Shown one piece after another: positions 27,060 through 35,709 of a DNA stretch of 64,000 nucleotides. The stretch is from Pseudorhodobacter antarcticus (GTDB taxonomy: Bacteria > Pseudomonadota > Alphaproteobacteria > Rhodobacterales > Rhodobacteraceae), in the NCBI RefSeq assembly GCF_900110135.1, contig NZ_FOCO01000018.1, positions 1 to 64,000 of the forward strand, in the 5' to 3' direction. A program made the translations under genes and the position numbers. Below the pieces are notes generated by a model. It was not told the DNA's origin, ran no database searches, and was given only the letters and a program-made list of their open reading frames with translations. Numbering within the stretch: the stretch's first letter is position 1; each line of letters starts with the position of its first letter.

Positions 27060-28501
27060 CTTGCCCATTGCGTGATCAATTGCGCTTGCATCGTGCGCGC
27101 ACGGCGGGTCCACGCGGCCCCCCCTTCGGGCTGTTCGCGCGCAGCCATCGGCAACGCATCGCGGCGGCGGGTGTCGGCACTGAAAATCGCAAATGTCAAA
27201 CCACGCGCATTTGGCGGCTGAATATAGCCCGCAAGGCCCGACACAAAGTTCAACGTGCCCGTTTTGGCCACAACCCGTGTGGGATGGTTCGGAATTTCCT
27301 TGCCCTTGGCATCGCGCAACCCCTGTTCACGCAGCAACCCCGGCAACAGCCCGGCCTTGGCATGCAAGAACGCCTGCGCCATCTCCAGCGCGGAAATCCG
27401 CGAATCGCCGCCAAGGCCCGAATGATCGACAAAGCGGGGCGCAATTCCATGCTTGGCCGCCAGCCAATCTTGCATCTGCTGCCCCGATTGGCGCAAACCG
27501 CCCGCCCCTGATGCGGTCAGGCCAACCGCCTCGGCGGTGATGTTGGTCGAAAATTTCAGCATATCGCGCAGCATATCGGGCAGCGCGTCACTGCTGCTTT
27601 CGGCCAATACAGTCCCCGCAGGCAGGCTGGAAATCAACGTGGCGCTGCCAAGGCGCAACCCATGCGCGCGCATCAGGGTGGCAAACACCTCAGCGGTGTA
27701 AACCTCCGGGTGGCGCACGGGCAACCAACGGCTGCCCGCCTTGCCCAGCGCGCCTTGCGCCACGGTCCACTGGTCACTATCCGCACCGCGCTGATAGGCA
27801 AACAGCGGGGCCTCCCGCGAAACCGCACTAACGCCCGCCATCGACACGGCTGGCACAAACCGCTTGCCGCGCGCATCCATGGACATGGTGTATCCGTTGC
27901 CCCCACGCCGCCATTCAAAATTCACCCGGTTGAAATTCAGGTTCAACCCCGACAGCGCCGGGTTATAGCCGACATAATCGGGCTGGTTGCGGTCAATCTC
28001 ATCAATATGCGGGATACCCCCAGCATAGGCGAGGTAGCGCCCCGTCACCTCCGTAATCCCCCGCGCGGCCAGCGCTTGCGCCAAATCGCCCAAACGGTCG
28101 GTTTCCAAACTGGGGTCGCCGCTGCCAACCAAAATCAAATCGCCCTGCAACCGCCCGTTTTGCACCGGACCCGTTGCCATAACGCGGGTGACGTAGCGAT
28201 AATTCGCCCCCAAACGGTCCAGCGCATAAATCGTCGTCATCGCCTTGGCGACAGACGCTGGCGGCTGCGCCACCGTCTCATTTTGCGCATCAAGGATTTT
28301 ACCCGTGGCGCTGTCCATCACGACAAACCCCACCGTCCCGCCCAGCTTGGCATTGGCAACGATCGCCGCACTTGCCCCCGATATCGCAGCAGGTGACCCC
28401 GGTTTTGCAGGTGGACGGGGGGACCGCGCAGGGGCCTCAGCACAACCCGGAACGGCCGCACCCGCCATCAACCCCGCCAAAATCCAACGTCTGGAATACA
28501 T
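27047..28501 (-). CDS. dacB: D-alanyl-D-alanine carboxypeptidase/endopeptidase (PBP4 type)
   Basis: 484 residues. The N-terminus MYSRRWILAGLMAGAAVPGC looks like a signal or lipobox (VPGC-A). The penicillin-binding motifs are in order: SxxK at PPASVAKAMTT, SxN at KFSTNITAEAVG and KTG at VVAKTGTLNFVSGLAGY. The inserted domains typical of class C low-mass PBPs lie between the first two. It trims and opens peptidoglycan cross-links in the periplasm. ATG 28501 gives the signal peptide; ATG 28528 adds nine residues with no support. The 3' end lies inside a tandem repeat. Confidence 0.93.
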   Translation of the reverse strand: MYSRRWILAGLMAGAAVPGCAEAPARSPRPPAKPGSPAAISGASAAIVANAKLGGTVGFVVMDSATGKILDAQNETVAQPPASVAKAMTTIYALDRLGANYRYVTRVMATGPVQNGRLQGDLILVGSGDPSLETDRLGDLAQALAARGITEVTGRYLAYAGGIPHIDEIDRNQPDYVGYNPALSGLNLNFNRVNFEWRRGGNGYTMSMDARGKRFVPAVSMAGVSAVSREAPLFAYQRGADSDQWTVAQGALGKAGSRWLPVRHPEVYTAEVFATLMRAHGLRLGSATLISSLPAGTVLAESSSDALPDMLRDMLKFSTNITAEAVGLTASGAGGLRQSGQQMQDWLAAKHGIAPRFVDHSGLGGDSRISALEMAQAFLHAKAGLLPGLLREQGLRDAKGKEIPNHPTRVVAKTGTLNFVSGLAGYIQPPNARGLTFAIFSADTRRRDALPMAAREQPEGGAAWTRRARTMQAQLITQWASQFI

Positions 28502-28596
28502 GCACCGCCCCCAAAAATAATTACCCATAACTTAGCCAAAGGGCCAAAGCGCGTCCAGACCCGACAATTGCTGTGCGACTCCATCCACACAAGGTT

Positions 28597-29199
28597 TTAG
28601 GGCCGCCATTCCCCCGCATCACGAATCGCACTGGACGATTGCGCGGTCATCGGCATGTTCAAGAAACTCCACCTTGGGGCGGGCCCCTGCGCCAACAGCC
28701 CTGCCTGCGCGTCGGGCAGACGCGCGGCCCAGAAAATATCCGCCGCCCGTGCCCCCCGCGCCGTCGCCCGGTGACCGGGCCGCGCCAAAACCCCAATCGG
28801 CACCAAGCGGATGATGTCGCGCCACCGGTCCCAGCGGTCAAACTGCACCAGATTATCCGCCCCCATCAGCCAGACAAACCGCACCCCCGGATACTGCGCC
28901 ATCAAGGCTTCAATCGTCGCAGCAGTATACCGCGTGCCCAACCGCCCCTCAATATCCGTCACAATCACACGCGGATCATCCATCACATCCTGCGCCCGCG
29001 CCATGCGTTGGGCCAAAGGCGCAGGTGGGCGGCGTTTCAACGGGTTGCCGGGGCTGACCAACCACCAAACGCGGTCCAACCCAAACCGCTTGATCGCTTG
29101 CCGCGTCAAATGCGCATGGCCCGCATGCGCCGGATCAAACGACCCGCCCAACAAGCCAATCACCATGCCCTTTGTCGCGATTGGAAAGCCTTGCCGCAT
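28597..29199 (-). CDS. nadD: Nicotinate-nucleotide adenylyltransferase
   Basis: 200 residues. The nucleotidyltransferase motif [17 protein letters not shown] holds the HxGH-type site (HAGH). [11 protein letters not shown] and [18 protein letters not shown] are NadD-specific, and [11 protein letters not shown] is the ISSTxIR-like motif. It makes deamido-NAD from NaMN and ATP. ATG 29199 ([10 protein letters not shown]) matches the family start, with GGGGGCAGG upstream; ATG 29166 is also possible. It is divergent from ettA, with a REP palindrome between. Confidence 0.93.
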   Translation of the reverse strand: MRQGFPIATKGMVIGLLGGSFDPAHAGHAHLTRQAIKRFGLDRVWWLVSPGNPLKRRPPAPLAQRMARAQDVMDDPRVIVTDIEGRLGTRYTAATIEALMAQYPGVRFVWLMGADNLVQFDRWDRWRDIIRLVPIGVLARPGHRATARGARAADIFWAARLPDAQAGLLAQGPAPRWSFLNMPMTAQSSSAIRDAGEWRP

Positions 29200-29335
29200 C
29201 CTGCCCCCTTTTGTTGGCAAAGCTTTGCCAACCTTGCCCCCCTGTTTCAACCGCAATGCGCAAACCCAGCCTTTTGGCCCGCCAACCCTGATTGCCCTTT
29301 GCGCCATTCCGCATTAAAACCCCTGCAAAACGCAA

Positions 29336-29362
29336 GGGGCGATGGGTTGCACCCATCCTACG
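29336..29362 (-). repeat. REP palindrome copy A
   Basis: Read on the minus strand: C, GTAG, GATGGGT, GCA, ACCCATC, GCCCC. Compared with the other copies, one stem pair is changed on both sides (G-C to A-T), so the hairpin is kept. It lies 27 bp upstream of the ettA start. Confidence 0.88.
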
Positions 29363-29388
29363 CCCAAAACGCACATAGGAATAACATC

Positions 29389-31044
29389 ATGGCCAGCTAT
29401 CAATACATCTATCACATGGACGGCGTGTCAAAAACCTATCCGGGTGGCAAGAAATGCTTTGAAAACATCCAGCTGAACTTTTTGCCGGGTGTGAAAATCG
29501 GTGTGGTCGGCGTCAACGGTTCGGGTAAATCCACGCTGCTGAAAATTATGGCCGGCATGGACACCGATTTTAAGGGCGAGGCATGGGCCGCCAAAGGCGC
29601 GCGCGTGGGCTATTTGGCGCAAGAACCCTACCTAGACCCAAAATTGACCGCCAAGGAAAACGTGATGCTGGGTGTCGCCAGCAAAACCGCCATCCTTGAA
29701 CGCTACAACGAACTTGCGATGAACTATTCCGATGAAACCGCCGATGAAATGGCCGCGCTGCAAGACCAGATCGACGCGGGCAACCTGTGGGAGCTCGATG
29801 CATCGGTCGGCGTGGCGATGGACGCCCTGCGCTGCCCACCAGATGACGCGAATGTAGAGGACCTTTCGGGCGGGGAACGCCGCCGCATCGCCCTGTGCAA
29901 ACTGCTGCTCGAAGAACCCGACATGCTGCTGCTCGATGAACCGACCAACCACTTGGACGCCGAATCCATCGCGTGGTTGCAAAAGCACCTGATCAATTAC
30001 AAAGGCACAATCCTGATCGTGACGCACGACCGTTACTTCCTCGATGATATCACCAGCTGGATTTTGGAACTCGATCGCGGGCGCGGCATCCCGTATGAAG
30101 GCAACTATTCCGCATGGCTCGAACAAAAAGCCAAGCGGATGCAGCAGGAAAGCCGCGAGGATAAGACCAAGCAAAAGGCGCTGGAAAAGGAATTGGAATG
30201 GATCCGGTCGGGCGCCAAGGCCCGCCAATCCAAAGGCAAGGCCCGGATTGCGCGCTATAATGAAATGGCGGGCCAAACGGTCATGGAACGCTCCAGCACA
30301 GCGCAGATCGTTATTCCGAACGGTGAACGCCTTGGCTCCAAAGTGATTGAGATTGTCGGCCTGAAAAAACACATGGGCGACAAGCAATTGATCGAGGATT
30401 TGACGTTTACCATCCCACCCGGTGCCATTGTGGGCGTAATCGGCCCGAACGGCGCGGGCAAATCGACCCTGTTTCGCATGATCACAGGGCAAGAGGCCCC
30501 GGACGAAGGCACGGTCACCTTGGGCAACACCGTGCAACTGGCCTATGTCGACCAGTCGCGCGACAGTCTGGACCCGAACGCCACCGCCTGGGAAGAAATC
30601 TCGGGCGGCGCGGAAGTGATCAAGCTGGGCGATATGGATGTGAACAGCCGGGTTTATGCGGGTTCGTTCAACTTCAAAGGCACGGACCAGCAGAAAAAAG
30701 TGGGCCTGCTGTCAGGCGGGGAACGCAACCGCGTGCATATGGCGAAACTGCTGCGGTCGGGCGGGAACGTGTTGCTGCTGGATGAACCGACCAACGATTT
30801 GGACGTGGAAACCCTGCAAGCGCTGGAACAAGCGATCGAAGATTTCGCTGGCTGCGCCATCATCATCTCGCACGACCGCTTTTTCCTCGACCGGCTTTGC
30901 ACCCATATCCTCGCGTTTGAAGGCGATGCGCATGTGGAATGGTTTGAAGGCAACTTCCAAGACTATGAGCAGGATAAAATTCGTCGCCTTGGCCCCGATG
31001 CGCTGGAACCCAAGCGCGCAAAATACAAGCGTTTCGCGCGGTAA
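29389..31044 (+). CDS. ettA: Energy-dependent translational throttle protein (ABC-F ATPase)
   Basis: 551 residues, close to E. coli EttA. Two ABC domains: Walker A GVVGVNGSGKSTLLKIMAGM and GVIGPNGAGKSTLFRMITG; signature LSGGERRRIALCKLLLEEPD and LSGGERNRVHMAKLLRSGGN; Walker B with LLLDEPTNHLD and LLLDEPTNDLD. The linker contains the P-site tRNA-interaction region (about 240-320) with the arginine/lysine-rich SGAKARQSKGKARIARYNE. EttA binds the E site and gates the first elongation step according to the ATP/ADP ratio. TAGGA lies upstream of ATG 29389. Confidence 0.96.
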   Translation: MASYQYIYHMDGVSKTYPGGKKCFENIQLNFLPGVKIGVVGVNGSGKSTLLKIMAGMDTDFKGEAWAAKGARVGYLAQEPYLDPKLTAKENVMLGVASKTAILERYNELAMNYSDETADEMAALQDQIDAGNLWELDASVGVAMDALRCPPDDANVEDLSGGERRRIALCKLLLEEPDMLLLDEPTNHLDAESIAWLQKHLINYKGTILIVTHDRYFLDDITSWILELDRGRGIPYEGNYSAWLEQKAKRMQQESREDKTKQKALEKELEWIRSGAKARQSKGKARIARYNEMAGQTVMERSSTAQIVIPNGERLGSKVIEIVGLKKHMGDKQLIEDLTFTIPPGAIVGVIGPNGAGKSTLFRMITGQEAPDEGTVTLGNTVQLAYVDQSRDSLDPNATAWEEISGGAEVIKLGDMDVNSRVYAGSFNFKGTDQQKKVGLLSGGERNRVHMAKLLRSGGNVLLLDEPTNDLDVETLQALEQAIEDFAGCAIIISHDRFFLDRLCTHILAFEGDAHVEWFEGNFQDYEQDKIRRLGPDALEPKRAKYKRFAR

Positions 31045-31119
31045 TCTTTGGCGGGGCGGGTGCAAACCTGCCCCGACCAAACCGGGTGCGCGGGCAAACC
31101 AAGCGCACCATCAAGCCAA

Positions 31120-31146
31120 GGGGCGGTGGGTTTCACCCACCCTACG
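31120..31146 (-). repeat. REP palindrome copy B, at the 3' end of the RAYT gene
   Basis: Minus strand: C, GTAG, GGTGGGT, GAA, ACCCACC, GCCCC. The TAG of the foot (31142-31144) is the stop codon of the transposase gene. With copy C it brackets the RAYT gene in inverted orientation. Confidence 0.92.
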
Positions 31147-31666
31147 CCCCAAACCGACCATCGGGCGCAACACCCGCCCAGTCTGCCGCAATGCGGCCCT
31201 GCGATATGTCGCGCTGGATGGACGAATAGGGCCAATCGGCGGCCCGCCTTGCCAACCCGTGCGTGACCGGATCGGACAGGCAATAGGCCAAGTGCCCTGC
31301 ATAATCTGCCTGACTTCGGATGTGATGATCCCAAAACCGCCTTTGCCAAATCCCCGCCTCCCCCCGCGCGTGTTGGGATGGGGACCGCCGCCCGGTTTCC
31401 CCCAGTTTGCGCGAAAACCCGGCCTTAATCTCGCGCCAGCGCGTGGAAAAATCGTGATCGCCCGCTGGCAAGGTCCAAATCGCATGCAAATGGTCGGGCA
31501 AGACCACCCATGCATCAATCGCGAACGGCCTGCGCCCCCTCACCTGCGCCACCGACCAGCGCAACAGATCAATCTGCGCGATTAACAAATCGGTGCCCCG
31601 CTGTGCAAGGTTGACGGTGAAAAAGATGGTGGCCCCAGCCACCTTTGGGCGAATGTAATTTGGCAT
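31142..31666 (-). CDS. REP-associated tyrosine transposase (RAYT, Y1 family)
   Basis: 174 residues. The HUH motif is PDHLHAIWTLP (His-Leu-His, about residues 57-67), which binds the catalytic metal. The nucleophilic Tyr is in HHIRSQADYAGHLAYCLSDP (about 115-134), followed by VTHGLARRAADWPYSSI. Such Y1 single-strand transposases recognise and cut REP hairpins next to a GTAG foot. All residues needed for activity appear intact. The gene is bracketed by inverted REP copies 31120-31146 and 31719-31745, the standard arrangement of a self-contained REP/RAYT unit, and the stop codon lies in copy B. ATG 31666 has only a weak GTGAG upstream. Confidence 0.93.
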   Translation of the reverse strand: MPNYIRPKVAGATIFFTVNLAQRGTDLLIAQIDLLRWSVAQVRGRRPFAIDAWVVLPDHLHAIWTLPAGDHDFSTRWREIKAGFSRKLGETGRRSPSQHARGEAGIWQRRFWDHHIRSQADYAGHLAYCLSDPVTHGLARRAADWPYSSIQRDISQGRIAADWAGVAPDGRFGA

Positions 31667-31718
31667 CTCACTAGCTTCGCGCAGATTGGTTAATTACGCG
31701 TAAACGCTGATGTCAGAC

Positions 31719-31745
31719 CGTAGGGTGGGTGCAACCCACCGCCCC
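31719..31745 (+). repeat. REP palindrome copy C, upstream of the RAYT gene
   Basis: Plus strand: C, GTAG, GGTGGGT, GCA, ACCCACC, GCCCC. It lies 53 bp upstream of the RAYT start and 30 bp after the stop of the epimerase gene, in the opposite orientation to copy B. Confidence 0.92.
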
Positions 31746-31774
31746 CGTCGTGGATATTTCGAACCCGATGCCCC

Positions 31775-32782
31775 TCAAACCTCGTAATACCCGCGATACC
31801 AATCCACAAACCGCTGCACCCCAACGCCAATATCTGTCTCTGGCCGATACCCTGTCAACCGCTGCAACAACCCCGCATCGGCCCAAGTACGCGGCACATC
31901 GCCGGGTTGCATATCCATCAGGTTGCGCGTCGTTTTCAGGCCCAGCGCCGCCTCAATCGCATCAATAAAATCGGTGAGTTTTACGGAGGTGGAATTGCCG
32001 ATATTGACCACGCGCCACGGCGCCACGGGGGACAGGCTGTCGCCATCGGCCACCACACCGTCCGTGGGCCGCACAGGGATAACGTCCATCAGCAACCGCA
32101 CGCCCCGCACCAGATCGGTGACATAGGTGAAATCGCGGTACATCTCCCCATGGTTGTAAACATCAATCGCACGGCCATTCAGCGTCGCCTCGACAAACTT
32201 GAACAGCGCCATATCGGGCCGCCCCCATGGGCCATACACCGTGAAAAACCGGAACATCGTGATCGGCAACCCATGAATATGCGCAAACGCATGCGCCATG
32301 TTTTCATTGGCTTTTTTCGTCGCTGCGTAAAACGACATCTGGGTTTCCACCCGGTCGGTTTCCGCATAAGGCACCTTGTCATTCGCGCCATAAACCGAGG
32401 ACGTGGACGCCATCAGCAAATGCTGCACCCCCAACCGCCGTGCCGCTTCCATCACATGGAACGACCCAATCACATTGCTGTCCAAATAGGCGCGCGGGTT
32501 TTCAATGCTGTACCGCACCCCCGCTTGCGCCGCCAAATGCACGATCATATCGGGGACAAAATCATCCGCCACCCGGTCAAACAGCGCCTGATCTTCCAGC
32601 ATCCCTTCGGTCGCGGTAAAACCTTGGTTTTGCAGCAACACTTGGTGCCGCCGATGTTTCAACCGCACATCGTAATAATCGGTCATGCCGTCAAACCCGT
32701 GCACAACCATGCCTTCATCCAGCAGCGCCTGCGCCAGATGAAAGCCGATGAACCCCGCCGTGCCCGTGATCAAAACCCGCAT
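31775..32782 (-). CDS. NAD-dependent epimerase, probably UDP-glucuronate 4-epimerase
   Basis: 335 residues, short-chain dehydrogenase fold. The Rossmann motif is MRVLITGTAGFIGFHLAQAL. HLAAQAGVRYSIENPRAY is the family block of GlcA epimerases, the serine and YxxxK residues are in STSSVYGANDKVPYAE and FYAATKKANENMAH, and FRFFTVYGPWGRPDMALFKF is the UDP-glucuronate type. It would interconvert UDP-GlcA and UDP-GalA for capsule or LPS. I chose ATG 32782 with AAGG 8 nt upstream; ATG 32803 would overlap galE by 11 bp. It follows galE closely (10 bp), probably in one operon. Confidence 0.9.
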   Translation of the reverse strand: MRVLITGTAGFIGFHLAQALLDEGMVVHGFDGMTDYYDVRLKHRRHQVLLQNQGFTATEGMLEDQALFDRVADDFVPDMIVHLAAQAGVRYSIENPRAYLDSNVIGSFHVMEAARRLGVQHLLMASTSSVYGANDKVPYAETDRVETQMSFYAATKKANENMAHAFAHIHGLPITMFRFFTVYGPWGRPDMALFKFVEATLNGRAIDVYNHGEMYRDFTYVTDLVRGVRLLMDVIPVRPTDGVVADGDSLSPVAPWRVVNIGNSTSVKLTDFIDAIEAALGLKTTRNLMDMQPGDVPRTWADAGLLQRLTGYRPETDIGVGVQRFVDWYRGYYEV

Positions 32783-32792
32783 GGGCGCACCC

Positions 32793-33779
32793 TTATTTGT
32801 CATAATGCCCGTTTTGGTGCCACCGCCACGCATCGCCGATCATCTGCTGCAAACTGGACCGCGTGGGCCGCCAGCCCAACTCCTCCACCGCGCGCGCAGA
32901 ACCTGACACAAGCTGCATCGCATCGCCGGGACGGCGCGGCCCCTCATTCATTGGCACCTCTTGATTGGTCACCGCGCGCGCCTGCGTCACCACCTCGCGC
33001 ACCGAAAACCCCGCGCCCGTGCCAAGGCAGAACACCCGGTTGCCCTTGCCCGCCTCCAGCCATTGCAGCCCCAGCACATGCGCATCGACCAAATCCGACA
33101 CATGCACATAGTCGCGAATACAGGTGCCATCAGGGGTCGCATAATCGGTGCCATGCAGCGTCAGTGCCGCACGTTTGCCCGCGACCACATCCAACATAAG
33201 GGGGATCAAATGCGTTTCGGGTTGGTGAAACTCCCCCACTTCTCCGCTCGGGTCCGCGCCCGCCACGTTGAAATAGCGGTAAATCACATGGCGCAAACCG
33301 TGGGCCACGCCGAAATCGCGCAAAATCTCCTCAATCGCGCGCTTGGATGACCCGTAGGGGTTGGAGGGGCGCTGTGGCGTGTCCTCATTCAACACCACGC
33401 CGTCTTGGTCGCCATAGGTCGCACAGGTCGAGGAGAACACGAAATCCATGCACCCCGCCGCCGCCGCCGCCTCAATCAAATTCAGCGAGCCACCGACATT
33501 CACGCGCCAGTAATGCCCCGGTTGTGCCACCGCCTCACCCACTTGGCTTAATGCCGCAAAATGCATCACCGCGATGGGCTGCCATTTGGCGAACACCGCG
33601 TCCAATGCCGCGCGGTCCAACAAATCGCCCTGTTCAAACGGGCCGTATTTCACGGCCTCCGCCCAGCCTGTCGCCAAATTGTCAAAGGTTACAGGCACAT
33701 ACCCCGCAGCTGCCAGCGCCTTGCACGCGTGCGAGCCGATGTAGCCCGCCCCGCCCGTCACCAAAACATGCCTGCCCAT
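32793..33779 (-). CDS. galE: UDP-glucose 4-epimerase
   Basis: 328 residues. It starts MGRHVLVTGGAGYIGSHACK with the GxxGxxG NAD motif. HFAALSQVGEAVAQPGHYWR, SSTCATYGDQDGVVLNE (catalytic Ser/Thr) and NPYGSSKRAIEEIL (YxxxK) are as in GalE. RYFNVAGADPSGEVGE and GTCIRDYVHVSDLVDAHVLG complete the UDP-hexose site. It interconverts UDP-Glc and UDP-Gal, supplying galactose units to LPS or exopolysaccharide. It is divergent from kdsD, and the GlcA epimerase lies 10 bp downstream. Confidence 0.94.
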   Translation of the reverse strand: MGRHVLVTGGAGYIGSHACKALAAAGYVPVTFDNLATGWAEAVKYGPFEQGDLLDRAALDAVFAKWQPIAVMHFAALSQVGEAVAQPGHYWRVNVGGSLNLIEAAAAAGCMDFVFSSTCATYGDQDGVVLNEDTPQRPSNPYGSSKRAIEEILRDFGVAHGLRHVIYRYFNVAGADPSGEVGEFHQPETHLIPLMLDVVAGKRAALTLHGTDYATPDGTCIRDYVHVSDLVDAHVLGLQWLEAGKGNRVFCLGTGAGFSVREVVTQARAVTNQEVPMNEGPRRPGDAMQLVSGSARAVEELGWRPTRSSLQQMIGDAWRWHQNGHYDK

Positions 33780-33933
33780 ACCGCACCGCCTTTTGCAAAT
33801 TCACCCGCTTAAATCCCCGCCTTCATCCCCCGTTTGCCCCGCAAAAGTCAAGGGAATGACAAGGCAAACAGGCTTTGCGCGCGCGGCGTTCCCCCTGTAT
33901 GACATGCCAAACCAACACCAAACGAAAGCCGCC

Positions 33934-34902
33934 ATGACCCACCCCGACGCCGCTTCAAAAACCACCGAAACCGCCGCCCGCGTGTTGCGGATTGAGGGGG
34001 ACGCGCTGTTGGCCATGGCCGCCGCCCTGCCCGCCGATTTTGGCGCAGCGGTCGAACGGCTGATGGGCTGCCAAGGCCGCGTGATCTTGTCCGGCATGGG
34101 CAAATCCGGCCATATCGCGCGCAAAATCGCGGCCACGCTTTCGTCCACCGGAACCCCCGCCTATTTCGTGCACCCGGCCGAGGCGTCGCACGGCGACCTT
34201 GGCACCATCACCCCCACCGATATGGTGATCGCCCTGTCCAATTCGGGCGAAACCACCGAACTCGGTGATCTGATCGCCCACACCCGCCGTTTCTCCATCC
34301 CCCTCATCGCGATTTGTGCGCGCGAAAGCAGCACGCTGGCAAAGGCCGCCGATCTGGCAATGATCTTGCCCCCGGCACCCGAGGCGTGCCCCTTGGGCCT
34401 TGCGCCCACCACCTCCACCACCATGGCGCTGGCCCTTGGTGATGCGCTGGCGATTGCCTTGATGGAACGGCGCGGGTTTGACCCTGAACATTTCAGCACC
34501 TTCCACCCCGGTGGCCGCCTTGGCGCGCGCTTGGCCCGTGTCGACCAATTGATGCGCGGCGCGGATGATCTGCCTTTGGTCGCCACCGACACGCCCATGG
34601 CCGACACCCTGCTGGTCATGACGCAAAAGGGATTTGGCACCGCAGGCGTGATGGACGGTCCGCGCCTTGCGGGCGTGATCACGGATGGTGACCTTCGCCG
34701 CCACATGGTCGGCCTGATGGACAAAACCGCGCTGGATGTGGCCACCCGCGCGCCCCTGACCGCCCCGCCAGAAATGCTGGCCGTACAGGCCGTGGCCCTG
34801 ATGAACCAACGCAAAATCACCATGCTGTTTGTCACCGATGCCAATCAAAAACCCCTTGGCATCTTGCACATCCACGATTGCCTGCGCGCGGGCGTGCAGT
34901 AA
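33934..34902 (+). CDS. kdsD: Arabinose-5-phosphate isomerase (KpsF/GutQ family)
   Basis: 322 residues. The N-terminal SIS domain has GRVILSGMGKSGHIARKIAA, FVHPAEASHGDLGTITPTDM and ALSNSGETTELGDLI, the sugar-isomerase serines and loop. It is followed by LGLAPTTSTTMALALGDALA and the conserved FHPGGRLGARL. Two CBS domains form the C-terminus (from about 205), with DGPRLAGVITDGDLRRHM and QKPLGILHIHDCLRAG. It makes D-arabinose 5-phosphate from ribulose 5-phosphate, the first step to KDO. The gene is 18 bp upstream of kdsB, giving a KDO pair. ATG 33934 gives the family length. Confidence 0.94.
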   Translation: MTHPDAASKTTETAARVLRIEGDALLAMAAALPADFGAAVERLMGCQGRVILSGMGKSGHIARKIAATLSSTGTPAYFVHPAEASHGDLGTITPTDMVIALSNSGETTELGDLIAHTRRFSIPLIAICARESSTLAKAADLAMILPPAPEACPLGLAPTTSTTMALALGDALAIALMERRGFDPEHFSTFHPGGRLGARLARVDQLMRGADDLPLVATDTPMADTLLVMTQKGFGTAGVMDGPRLAGVITDGDLRRHMVGLMDKTALDVATRAPLTAPPEMLAVQAVALMNQRKITMLFVTDANQKPLGILHIHDCLRAGVQ

Positions 34903-34920
34903 CACCCTGAAAGGCCGATT

Positions 34921-35700
34921 ATGAAAACCATCATCATCATCCCCGCCCGCTATGCCTCCACCCGCTATCCGGGCAAACCCTTGGTGCATCTGCGCGGCCC
35001 AGACGGCTCCAAACCCCTGATCCAGCGCAGCTGGGAGGCGGCAATGGCCGCCCGTAACATCGTCGCCGTGTATGTCGCCACCGATGATGACCGCATCGCC
35101 GATGCCGCCCGCAGCTTTGGTGCGCAGGTTATTATGACCACGCCGCAGGCGGAAAACGGCACCATGCGCTGCGCTGAGGCGCTTAAAAACGCGAACCTCG
35201 ACGCCGATCTGATCATCAATCTACAAGGCGACGCCCCCCTAACCCCCCCATGGTTCGTGGAGGCGTTGGCAGATGCGATGCGCACCAGCCCCGCGCAATG
35301 CGCCACCCCCGTCATTCGCTGTGATGCGCAAACCGTCGCCCATTTCCGCGATGATCGCCGCCACAGCCGCGTCGGCGGCACCACGGCGGTGTTTGATACC
35401 AACATGCGCGCGCTCTACTTCTCCAAGGAAGTCATCCCTTACACGCCCGAAGGCACCCACAGCCCCATCCCCGTGTTCCACCACGTCGGCATCTACGCCT
35501 ACCGCCCCAGCGCGCTGGCCGCCTATCAAACGTGGCAAATGGGCCCGCTGGAACGGATGGAGGGGCTGGAACAGCTCCGTTTCCTTGAAAACGGCATGGA
35601 AATGGCCTGCGTCGAGGTTGATGGCAAAGGCCGCGTGTTTTGGGAACTCAACAACCCCGTCGATGTCGAACGCATCGAAAGTGTGTTGGCCAAGGGCTAA
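34921..35700 (+). CDS. kdsB: CMP-KDO synthetase (3-deoxy-manno-octulosonate cytidylyltransferase)
   Basis: 259 residues. It starts MKTIIIIPARYASTRYPGKP with the nucleotide-binding IPARxxSxRxPGKPL motif. VYVATDDDRIADAARSFGAQ, LIINLQGDAPLTPP (metal-binding Asp), YFSKEVIPYTPEG and a C-terminal LNNPVDVERIESVLA follow. It activates KDO with CTP before transfer to lipid A in the cytoplasm. The spacing of 18 bp from kdsD implies one transcript. GAAAGG lies before ATG 34921. Confidence 0.96.
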   Translation: MKTIIIIPARYASTRYPGKPLVHLRGPDGSKPLIQRSWEAAMAARNIVAVYVATDDDRIADAARSFGAQVIMTTPQAENGTMRCAEALKNANLDADLIINLQGDAPLTPPWFVEALADAMRTSPAQCATPVIRCDAQTVAHFRDDRRHSRVGGTTAVFDTNMRALYFSKEVIPYTPEGTHSPIPVFHHVGIYAYRPSALAAYQTWQMGPLERMEGLEQLRFLENGMEMACVEVDGKGRVFWELNNPVDVERIESVLAKG

Positions 35701-35709
35701 GCCAACACC

